Assembly (NCBI GenBank): GCA_002305415.1 | Contig: DBQX01000005.1 | Location: 1 to 8,510 of the forward strand | Direction: 5' to 3' | From: Actinomycetales bacterium UBA1383 | GTDB taxonomy: Bacteria > Actinomycetota > Actinomycetes > Actinomycetales > Actinomycetaceae | Length of the DNA: 8,510 nt | In this document: in pieces, positions 1 through 6,897 of the stretch | Layout of the letters: each line of letters starts with the position of its first letter | Numbering within the stretch: the first letter of the stretch is position 1 | Notes under the pieces: generated by a model | Told to the model about the DNA's origin: nothing | The model's input: the letters and a program-made list of their open reading frames with translations, nothing else | Database searches by the model: none | Program-made: the position numbers and the translations under genes

Positions 1-2504
1 CGCAGCGATTCCCACCGCTCCCGCGCCACCCTCGCCTCGGCGACAACATCCCCGACCCCGGCGAGCACCTCGCCGACACACGCTGAGGGCGCAGCGCTGG
101 ACAGCGCCTGCGCATGGGTGTCGAGGACACGGGCCCGCTCCCGCGGCAGCTGCGCCGGCAGCGGGAACTCCTGCAACTTCGTTCCGGTGAACTCGAAGAA
201 CCGCTCCCACTCCTGGTCGGCGATGCCACCGCCGTACCCGCCGTTGCCCTTGTCGTGGCAGACCTGCTTGAGCCAGAAGCACGCCGTCGAGGAATTCAAC
301 ACACCCAGAAGATCGAGGTGGTCATCCTCGGTGGCACCTGCTGGCAGCTTGATCACCGGCGCCGACTGCTTGAACACCTTCCCACCCCGGTCGAGAACGA
401 AGTGGTTGTGCGTCGCCACAAACGCAAATGTGACAGACCACGAATGAGCGTCGGCATCCTGAGGGACCTGGTGCCACTCGTACCAGCTGCGACCGGAGGT
501 TCGATAGGTCCCTCCGTTGAAGGTCGCACGGCTCGCCAGTTCCGTTCGAAGAGGCCACAGGAGGCAACCTTCGGGTGACGCACTCTCCATCGCCTGGAGT
601 TCGCCGTGATCGTAGGGAAACCACGTCAGTTGGTCGGAGGAAATGGCGAAGTCACGCACCATGTCGCCAGCAGCCAAAGTCGGAAAGAGGGAATGGGTTA
701 CCGGCCGGCGATGAAAAAGCGTGGAGGGGTAGGTAAATGGTTCATCCGCGTGGCTCATCGCCATGAAACCGATGCGTGTCGACACCTCTCCGAGCGTTCT
801 TCTAGCTATTGAGTTGATGTGCTCAAGCACCTGCGAAGCTGCGCCGCCCGAAAGCGACCACGGGTGCTTGCTGAGGAGTTCTCGGTCCAGATCTGTCACG
901 GTTACGTAGGTGCCCTCGTAGCCCGATTTGCCAAGATGGGCAACGATCTCGGTCCACACCAAGCCCCTGGCTGGGTCAGCGGGTTGGCCGGGCTCCCCGC
1001 GCTTGCCTAAGACGGCACGCACGGTCTCACCGGTGGGGCGGCAGCGTCGTCCGATGAGGATGACGGTGGGGGTGCCGTGGCCGGGGATGTAGGCGCCGGA
1101 GGTGTCGATGACGTGGGTGAGGTCCACCGGGTTCGAGTAGTCGCTTCCGGAGAGGAGGTTCTCGATGACCTTGGTGCCGAACTCGCGTTTCATGAAGGAG
1201 TTGGAGGTGATCTGCCCGACGAACCCGGCCCCGCTCCCCCCGCGGCGGGCGAGCCGGAAGAACAACTCCATGAACGGCACGGAGAGGGCGTACTGCCGGT
1301 GACAGGTGGAGTACGCGGCCCGGTACTGCTGGTTGAGGGCCTTGTCCTTCACCGTGATGTACGGCGGGTTGCCGACCACCACGTGATAGGCACCCTCCTC
1401 GAGGATCCCCCGATACTCGGCCACGTCCTCGGCGGCGTAGGCGAACTGGTCCGTGTCGTCGTCGAAGGAGAACTCCCCCTGCTGGCCTTGGGAGGCGAGG
1501 AGGGAGTCGCCGATGGCGAGGTGGTAGTCGAACGCCGGCGCCCCCACCAGTGACTTCTCCCCCGCAGCCTGCAGCGCCGCCACCGTGAGCCGGAACCGGG
1601 CGATCGCCACCGCGAACGGGTTCAGGTCCACCCCGTGGATCGCATGGAGCGCCCGCTGCACCCGCTGCCGCGCGTCCAGGTTCGGCGCGTGCTGCCGCCA
1701 CCTGGCGTCGAGGCGCGCGAACGCGCCGAGGAGGAAGTGACCGGATCCGCAGGTCGGGTCGATCAGCTTCAGGTGTTCGAGTCCGAACTCCTCCAGAGCG
1801 GGTTCGAGCGTGAGGTCGAGGATCAGTTCCTCCACGAACACCGGGGTCTGCAGCAGCGCGAACGTCTTCTTCGCGTACTCGGAGAGGTCCTGGTACAGGT
1901 CCCCCAGGAAGCGGGTGTCCAGGTTCGGGTCGGTGAAGTCATGCACCAGGGCGCCGTCGTCGCCGGTGCGGCGCCAGAACCCGAGCAGCGCGTCGGCGGC
2001 CTCCGCGCTGATCCAGGCGGTCCACACCGGGTTGTGGCGGCGGTCCACCAGCAGTCGGCCGGCGGGCAGGTCCGCGAGGATCCCGAAGGCGTGCAGCATC
2101 CAGTCGCGCGCGTTCGCGGTCGGGTTGGCGCGGTAGAACACCGTCTCGTTCTCCCCCGCCAGGGCCAGGCGGTTCCCGTGCGGCCCGGAGGTGGGTCCCG
2201 CCAGCCACGGCACGGCCACCGGCCGGCCGTCCCTGGTCCGGGCGCCGTCGAGCAGGTGGTTGTCCTCGCAGAACCGCAGGAACGCCCCCGCGATCAGCCA
2301 CGCCACCGCCGCCTGGTCCACCTCCCCGTCCCGGAACGCCGTCCACGGCATCGCGGTACGGCCCGCCGCCATCGCCTCGCTGTGCTGCACCCGGAGCTGC
2401 TGCGCCCACGGCAGGGAGCGGTCCTCCGCCCGCACCCTCAGGTCGGCGGTCAGGAGCTTGAGCTGCTTCTTCAGGTCAGCGAGCAGGAGCTGGGAGTCAA
2501 TCAC
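1..2504 (-). CDS. pglX: BREX type 2 adenine-specific DNA methyltransferase PglX (3' end cut by window)
   Basis: Class I SAM-dependent N6-adenine DNA methyltransferase of the Pgl/BREX-2 anti-phage system. 834 codons are visible, open to the left edge; family members are roughly 1,200 residues, so about a third is missing. The SAM-binding motif DPTCGSGH lies at residues 249-256 and the catalytic motif NPPY at 379-382, followed by ITVKDKALNQQYRAAY. A conserved family stretch DTRFLGDLYQDLSEYAKKTF precedes motif I. The catalytic domain ends near GHGTPTVIL (475-483). Residues about 515-700 are probably target recognition; their DNA is markedly less GC-rich and contains ATA and AGA-AGA codons (566-569). 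A block beginning HNHFVLDRGGKVFKQSAP (699 on) follows and then a GIADQEWERFF segment. The GTG start overlaps the pglW stop as GTGA, with GAGGAG 8 nt upstream, so translation is coupled. A DISARM adenine methyltransferase is the main alternative, but the adjacent PglW argues for BREX-2. Confidence 0.93.
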   Translation of the reverse strand, partial: MIDSQLLLADLKKQLKLLTADLRVRAEDRSLPWAQQLRVQHSEAMAAGRTAMPWTAFRDGEVDQAAVAWLIAGAFLRFCEDNHLLDGARTRDGRPVAVPWLAGPTSGPHGNRLALAGENETVFYRANPTANARDWMLHAFGILADLPAGRLLVDRRHNPVWTAWISAEAADALLGFWRRTGDDGALVHDFTDPNLDTRFLGDLYQDLSEYAKKTFALLQTPVFVEELILDLTLEPALEEFGLEHLKLIDPTCGSGHFLLGAFARLDARWRQHAPNLDARQRVQRALHAIHGVDLNPFAVAIARFRLTVAALQAAGEKSLVGAPAFDYHLAIGDSLLASQGQQGEFSFDDDTDQFAYAAEDVAEYRGILEEGAYHVVVGNPPYITVKDKALNQQYRAAYSTCHRQYALSVPFMELFFRLARRGGSGAGFVGQITSNSFMKREFGTKVIENLLSGSDYSNPVDLTHVIDTSGAYIPGHGTPTVILIGRRCRPTGETVRAVLGKRGEPGQPADPARGLVWTEIVAHLGKSGYEGTYVTVTDLDRELLSKHPWSLSGGAASQVLEHINSIARRTLGEVSTRIGFMAMSHADEPFTYPSTLFHRRPVTHSLFPTLAAGDMVRDFAISSDQLTWFPYDHGELQAMESASPEGCLLWPLRTELASRATFNGGTYRTSGRSWYEWHQVPQDADAHSWSVTFAFVATHNHFVLDRGGKVFKQSAPVIKLPAGATEDDHLDLLGVLNSSTACFWLKQVCHDKGNGGYGGGIADQEWERFFEFTGTKLQEFPLPAQLPRERARVLDTHAQALSSAAPSACVGEVLAGVGDVVAEARVARERWESL

Positions 2505-5500
2505 GAGGCGTTCTCCTCAACGGGGACACACAGGGCCGGGGGCAGGTCCACCCAGCCATCCGGTCCGAGCGGCGCCGGCCGCCCGTCGAGGGTGGGGGCA
2601 CCCTCGGAGGCACGGCGGGTGAGCAGCATCCAGCGCGCGGCGGGCCGCGGCCGGGCCAGATCGAAGAACTGGGCGAGCAGATCCGTCAACCCGTAGCGGG
2701 CGAGCAGGCCGGCGTGCACCAGCAGCAGCGGCTCGTCCCGTTCGGCGAGCCGGCTCCACGGGCCGGCCATCGCCTCCCGGGCCAGGCTCTGCAGGATCGC
2801 ACCCGAACGAGGATCCTCGAGGCGCGAATCAAGCCCGACCACCGCCTCCCACTTCGCCTGATGGGCGGCGGCCGCGCGGCGCATCTCCCGCACCACGATC
2901 GCAGCGACATCCACCACCTGCACCCCGTACCGGCCCGCCAGCGCGGCGACGCAGTCGGCGTGCAGCCGCGGGTGCACCGCGAGCGTGAGGGCGGAGTGGC
3001 GCCGCAGCGAGTCCCGCAGCACCGCATCGGCCGCGGGCACGCTCACCAGCGGGCCGCCGAGCGAGGTGACCGCCGTCGTCGACGGCGTCTGGGTGAACTC
3101 CTTCTGGGAGTAGCGCTGCCCGTCCCAGTGCAGAGCGGGAACGGCCTTCATGACGAGCTGGTCGAACGCAGGGCCCTCCGGCAGCGGCCCCACCACCGGG
3201 AACCGCCCGATGACCCGCTCCCTCGCCCGCTCCCTCGTGAGCGTGCGCGCCGTGATACCTCGCAGCGCGAGCACCACCGCCTCCGCCGGGTCCAGATCCC
3301 GCGGGTACAGCTCGCCACGGGAGGACAGCGCGGCCCGCGCGGCGGCCGCGGTCGCGATCCGGAGCAAGCGGTCGTCCCCGAGCTGCGCGCTCGCCGGCAG
3401 CGCGCCGGCAGCGGCACCGCGGACCTCCTCGGCGGCCCGGCCGGGTGCCGTCACCGACCGGGTCTCCGCCAGCCGGTCGGCCACCTCCCCCAACCGGGCG
3501 GCCATGTCGAGGGCAGCCTCCCCGCTCACGGCCGCCTCGACGGCCGCGTCGTCGGAGACCGCCAGCATGACGGTCCGGGTGACTCCGGCGTCGTCGGTGA
3601 GGCGGCGGGTCACGAGGCTCGGGACCTGCGACCGCACGTCACCCTCGACGACGGCGCGCACCAGTCCCGTGGCCACCGCCCGGCGGGCGTCGCCCTCGCG
3701 CGCGGATCCGAGCCGGAACGTGAGTGCCGCGGCGGCCTCCTCCGCGCCCACCACGCCACCCTGGGCGGCGATCACGGACACCAGCAGGTCGCGCACCTGG
3801 GCGAACTCGGGGTTGCGGCGCCAACGCCTGGCCGCGTTGTCCAGGGCGGAGACCACCTCGGCGCGGGGAGCGTCCACGGCTGTCGCGAGCTGCTGCACGG
3901 TGGGCCACGCGGTGGCCGGGACGCCGTCCAGGGCCAGCAGGGACCGCAGCGCCCGCACCTCCACCACGTTCGCGGGGCTGGGGCGTGGCACCAGCAGCTC
4001 CGCCACGCCCTCGACGCCGAGCCACTTCTCGCCGGGCTCTGCACGCTCGACGCGCGTGGTCTCCTCCCGGCTGAGCAGGCGGTCCCGCCACTGCCGTACC
4101 CGGGCCTGGATCTCCCGCCGGTACTGCTCCCCGAGACCCGGGATCGAGTTGATCCGCAGGCCGGACGTGGTGATCAGCTCCGAGACGGTCGCGAGGTCCT
4201 CCCGCTGCAGCGCCGACAGGGCGCGCGGCGAGAGCCCGGCCTCCGAGAGCGGGGTGGTGAGAGTGGCCCGCGCCGCGGCGTCGTCTCGTGCGGCGGCGAC
4301 GGCGTCGGGCTCGCCCTCCTCCGCCGCGCCGCGCGCCAGGGGCGCGAAGACGGCGTACCAGGCGCGCGCGAGGTCGCCGACGTTCGCGAAGCGGGCGGTG
4401 GCGTCCGGGTGGAGCGCCCGGGTGAAGAACGCGGCGAGGGCCTCCCCGACGGCGTCCTCGAACATGTCGGGCAGCACGACCACGCGGTCGTCCGGGCCGG
4501 CGGGGGCGCCGTCGCCCCGGTGCCAGGTGGGCAGCTCGCCTCGGGACATCTCGAACAGCGTCACGGCAACCGACCACAGCTCGGCGGCACGGTCGTACTG
4601 GCGGCGGCGGCCCTTGCCCAAGAACGGGTCCAGGTAGCCGGGGGTGCCGGCTCCGATGTTCTCCAGCGGTTCGGGGGCGAGAGAGAAGTCGAACAGCGTG
4701 AGGCGCGGCTTGCGGGTGCCGCGATCAGGGGCGACGCCCAGGTTGGCCGGCTTGATGTCCCGGTGGAAGACGCCGCGCTCCTCGAGGTGGCCGACGGCGT
4801 CCAGGAGGTCCCGGCCGTAGTTCTCCAGCTGCTCCAGGGTGCAGCGGCCCTCGGCCGCGAGGCGTTGCGCGAGTGTGGCCTGGCCGGCGTCGGACAGCAG
4901 CAGGGCCTGGCGGCCGTCGACGTCGAGGGGCCCCTCGATCGCCTGCACGATACGGGGATGGTCCAGGTGAGCCAGCACGCGGGCCTCACCCGTGAGGCGG
5001 CGGGCGGCGGCGTCGTCGCGGGCAAGCTTGAGGACCACGTTCTCCAGTTGCTGGGTGACGTCATCCACGAGGAGGGCGGTGCCGGTGGAGCCGCGGCCGC
5101 GGCGGAAACGCACCGCGAACCGGCCGCCCACCATCGCACCGCTCGGCGCCTCCAGCGGATCCACCACCGCGACGGGGACGGGGGCCTCGGCCAGGGTCCC
5201 CGCCTCGATCGCGCTGAGACGCTCGAGGACATCCTGCATGGTTGCCGGGCGGTCCAGCTCGTTCGGACTGGTGGCGGCCGCGATCAGCGCGACGACCGAC
5301 TCGGGCAGCTCCGGGCTGACCTTGGCGGCGTCCAGCGGCTGGCCGGCGTTGACACGATCGATCACCTCGGCCAGGTGCGCGCCCGGCGGCTGGCCGGTGA
5401 GTACCAGATAGGCGAGGGCGCCGAATCCGTAGACGTCGAGCGGGACCGGCGGGGGCTCCTGGCTGCCGCGCAGCAGCTCCGGGGCAAGGTAGGGCCACTG

Positions 5501-6709
5501 GTCCTGCTCCACCCAGCGGGTCACGTCCGCGACCCCGCCCGCGAGCGCGGTCACGGTGGGACGGGCGGTGGCCCGCGCCGTCGACGCCGGCGACTTGCGG
5601 CCCGTCCACCAGTCCCGGATGCGGACCTGCGGTGTGCCGTCGTGAGTGACAATCCGGACGCGGAGCGGGCTGAGCGCCCGGTGGGTGAGCCTGCGGCTGT
5701 GGGCGTAGGCCAGCACCTCCGCGATCTGGCGCAGGAGCGCGAGCCGGTCGGCGAAGGTGAGGCTGGCGGCATTCGCCCCGATGTAGGCGTCGAGGGGTTG
5801 CGCGGCGGGGTCATGCTCGAAGATGAGGGCGGGCCCGAAGTCGGAGCGGACCATGTCGAAGGGGCCCTCGATCCCGGGGTGCCGGACGCCGCTGGTGAGC
5901 GCGAGTTCGCGTTGCGCGCTGCGTTCGAGCTCCGCGCGGTCCTCGGTCGAGGCACCACGAGGCAACTCGAAGATCCGGATGCGGCGGGCAAGGCCGGGCA
6001 TGTCCGGATGCTTGGCCTCGACGTCATGCCAGCCAGTGCCCTCCGCGAGATGTTCCGCCGAGGTGATCGTGTACTGGCCGACCTTTCGGACCAGGGGCGT
6101 GGGGACGAAGCCAGCCGCCTTGATGAGCGCGGCGATCTGGCCGGCGTGGCCGGGTTCGATGAGGTGTTTGGGGTTCCGTGGCGGGGTGGTGAGGAAGCGG
6201 GAGAGGTTCGCCTCCTCGGCGAGGCCGGTCACGTTGTAACCGTCCAGGGCGAGGATGCCGGAACTGGCGACGCCCGGCAGGTCGACCTGGGAGTTCCGGC
6301 CGTGCAGGATCACCTTCGCACCGATGAACGGGACCACACGCTGGGCCTGGGGCGGGGCGATCGTCCTGAGCAGCGACGCGAGCCGTTTGGCCTTCTGGTC
6401 CGCGAGGATGTACGGGTTGCGCTCGAACACCGGCGGGCGGCCAGGTGCGGCGACAAGCTCGAAGCTCTGCTGGTCGCCCGAGATGCGGCCGTACCAGCCC
6501 TTCAGTTCGAGGACGAAAACCCCCACCCGACTGACCAGGAGCACATCGACCTCGGCGGTGTTCCCGTTCGTGTCGACGAAGGTGAGGTTCGACCAGGCGT
6601 GGGAGACGCCGTCGTCGGGAAGCAGCTCACGGACGCGGTTCAGTGCCTCCGCCTCCGCCGCCGAGGCAGGCTCGCCGAGGCTCACCCACCTGTCCGACGT
6701 CGACTGCAT
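2501..6709 (-). CDS. pglW: BREX/Pgl system serine/threonine protein kinase PglW (NERD - pseudokinase - kinase - DNA-binding-like domains)
   Basis: 1402 residues, matching the usual PglW size. The N-terminus is a NERD (PD-(D/E)XK-type nuclease-related) domain: E53-V-D55, then E68-L-K70-G-W and the downstream NPYILADQ (Q105). A first kinase-like lobe (about 210-490) is degenerate: HRA (343-345) replaces HRD, and DWW (366-368) sits where DFG should be. The second kinase domain (about 530-790) looks active: glycine-rich GRGSTG (538-543), VVLK with K561, HRDIKPAN with D651 and N656, and DFS (674-676) with the metal-binding Asp kept. Residues about 820-870 resemble the RNA polymerase alpha C-terminal domain (LSPRALSALQREDLATVSEL, IPGLG). 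Helix-turn-helix-like stretches follow near 930-1010. The last 150 residues contain LLLVHAGLLARYG and a PTLDGRPAPLGPDGWVDLP segment. I chose the ATG at 6709 because GGGGGAAG lies just upstream and the NERD fold starts right after. Earlier in-frame starts (ATG 6796, GTG 6949) would add low-complexity residues. In Streptomyces, PglW autophosphorylates and is needed for phage resistance; its target is not visible here. Confidence 0.93.
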   Translation of the reverse strand: MQSTSDRWVSLGEPASAAEAEALNRVRELLPDDGVSHAWSNLTFVDTNGNTAEVDVLLVSRVGVFVLELKGWYGRISGDQQSFELVAAPGRPPVFERNPYILADQKAKRLASLLRTIAPPQAQRVVPFIGAKVILHGRNSQVDLPGVASSGILALDGYNVTGLAEEANLSRFLTTPPRNPKHLIEPGHAGQIAALIKAAGFVPTPLVRKVGQYTITSAEHLAEGTGWHDVEAKHPDMPGLARRIRIFELPRGASTEDRAELERSAQRELALTSGVRHPGIEGPFDMVRSDFGPALIFEHDPAAQPLDAYIGANAASLTFADRLALLRQIAEVLAYAHSRRLTHRALSPLRVRIVTHDGTPQVRIRDWWTGRKSPASTARATARPTVTALAGGVADVTRWVEQDQWPYLAPELLRGSQEPPPVPLDVYGFGALAYLVLTGQPPGAHLAEVIDRVNAGQPLDAAKVSPELPESVVALIAAATSPNELDRPATMQDVLERLSAIEAGTLAEAPVPVAVVDPLEAPSGAMVGGRFAVRFRRGRGSTGTALLVDDVTQQLENVVLKLARDDAAARRLTGEARVLAHLDHPRIVQAIEGPLDVDGRQALLLSDAGQATLAQRLAAEGRCTLEQLENYGRDLLDAVGHLEERGVFHRDIKPANLGVAPDRGTRKPRLTLFDFSLAPEPLENIGAGTPGYLDPFLGKGRRRQYDRAAELWSVAVTLFEMSRGELPTWHRGDGAPAGPDDRVVVLPDMFEDAVGEALAAFFTRALHPDATARFANVGDLARAWYAVFAPLARGAAEEGEPDAVAAARDDAAARATLTTPLSEAGLSPRALSALQREDLATVSELITTSGLRINSIPGLGEQYRREIQARVRQWRDRLLSREETTRVERAEPGEKWLGVEGVAELLVPRPSPANVVEVRALRSLLALDGVPATAWPTVQQLATAVDAPRAEVVSALDNAARRWRRNPEFAQVRDLLVSVIAAQGGVVGAEEAAAALTFRLGSAREGDARRAVATGLVRAVVEGDVRSQVPSLVTRRLTDDAGVTRTVMLAVSDDAAVEAAVSGEAALDMAARLGEVADRLAETRSVTAPGRAAEEVRGAAAGALPASAQLGDDRLLRIATAAAARAALSSRGELYPRDLDPAEAVVLALRGITARTLTRERARERVIGRFPVVGPLPEGPAFDQLVMKAVPALHWDGQRYSQKEFTQTPSTTAVTSLGGPLVSVPAADAVLRDSLRRHSALTLAVHPRLHADCVAALAGRYGVQVVDVAAIVVREMRRAAAAHQAKWEAVVGLDSRLEDPRSGAILQSLAREAMAGPWSRLAERDEPLLLVHAGLLARYGLTDLLAQFFDLARPRPAARWMLLTRRASEGAPTLDGRPAPLGPDGWVDLPPALCVPVEENAS
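2513..2518 (-). promoter_or_regulatory. ribosome binding site of pglX inside the pglW 3' end
   Basis: On the minus strand GAGGAG lies 8 nt before the GTG at 2504-2502. It falls within the Glu-Glu codons of the pglW C-terminus. This decides the pglX start and, with the GTGA stop/start overlap, supports translational coupling. Confidence 0.7.
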
Positions 6710-6710
6710 G

Positions 6711-6718
6711 CTTCCCCC
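6711..6718 (-). promoter_or_regulatory. probable ribosome binding site of pglW
   Basis: The minus-strand sequence GGGGGAAG sits 1 nt before the ATG at 6709, leaving 4 nt between the five-G run and the start codon. The spacing is short but the run is the only purine-rich block near any candidate start; the alternative ATG at 6796 has only AGG touching the codon. Confidence 0.5.
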
Positions 6719-6754
6719 GATTCGTGCGTCGTGTGCCTCATCCACCCGTACATG

Positions 6755-6788
6755 AGCGCACACCGACGGCCCTGTGGATGTGTGCGCT
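6755..6788. repeat. perfect 9-bp inverted repeat upstream of pglW (candidate operator)
   Basis: Arms AGCGCACAC (6755-6763) and GTGTGCGCT (6780-6788) are perfect inverted copies separated by 16 nt; equivalent arm positions are 25 bp apart, which is not far from two and a half helical turns. A second 6-bp pair, ATCCAC (6740-6745) and GTGGAT (6774-6779), interlocks with it, and a further GTGTGC lies at 6731-6736. The cluster is 46-79 nt upstream of the pglW start, where a promoter operator or a 5'-leader structure would be expected. No clear -35/-10 pair was found in this gap. It could bind a dimeric repressor or fold in RNA; the sequence does not decide. Confidence 0.5.
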
Positions 6789-6807
6789 GGCTCCATCCTG
6801 CCACGTT

Positions 6808-6829
6808 GCTCCCACGAGTTCCGTGGAGC
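6808..6829. terminator. hairpin in the hydrolase-pglW gap, possible terminator
   Basis: GCTC-(C)-CACG (6808-6816) can pair with CGTGGAGC (6822-6829) around the 5-nt loop AGTTC, giving an 8-bp stem with one bulged C. It lies about 70 nt past the hydrolase stop. No T-run follows on either strand, so intrinsic termination is uncertain; many actinobacterial terminators lack a T-run. Confidence 0.3.
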
Positions 6830-6830
6830 C

Positions 6831-6844
6831 GGTGACGGGTGACG
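6831..6844. repeat. 7-bp tandem repeat, two units
   Basis: The unit GGTGACG occurs twice head to tail and is followed by GG. It lies between the two hairpins of the gap. Two copies are too few to call it functional; it is listed because the gap has no gene. Confidence 0.4.
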
Positions 6845-6875
6845 GGAGGTGGGTCCCGGTCGAGGCTGTGCAACA

Positions 6876-6889
6876 CCACCAGCGGGTGG
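6876..6889. terminator. short hairpin just after the hydrolase stop codon
   Basis: CCACC (6876-6880) and GGTGG (6885-6889) form a 5-bp GC stem with a 4-nt loop, beginning 8 nt after the stop at 6898-6900. On the minus strand it is followed by TGTTG rather than a real T-tract. It may act together with the 6808-6829 hairpin as a weak terminator, or be chance in GC-rich DNA. Confidence 0.25.
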
Positions 6890-6897
6890 GGCCGGAC

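Noticed and set aside
114..1010. Several small plus-strand open frames at the left end
   Set aside because: They lie wholly opposite the continuous pglX frame, which keeps conserved family motifs throughout this stretch; none has a recognisable domain.
1635..2696. A 353-codon plus-strand open frame opposite pglX
   Set aside because: Arg/Val/Pro-rich shadow frame that runs across the pglX-pglW junction; the minus strand carries the methyltransferase motifs.
2714..6835. A 1373-codon open frame on the plus strand opposite pglW
   Set aside because: It is the antisense shadow of pglW in very GC-rich DNA. Its translation is Arg/Gly/His-rich low-complexity sequence without recognisable motifs, while the minus strand encodes clear NERD and kinase motifs.
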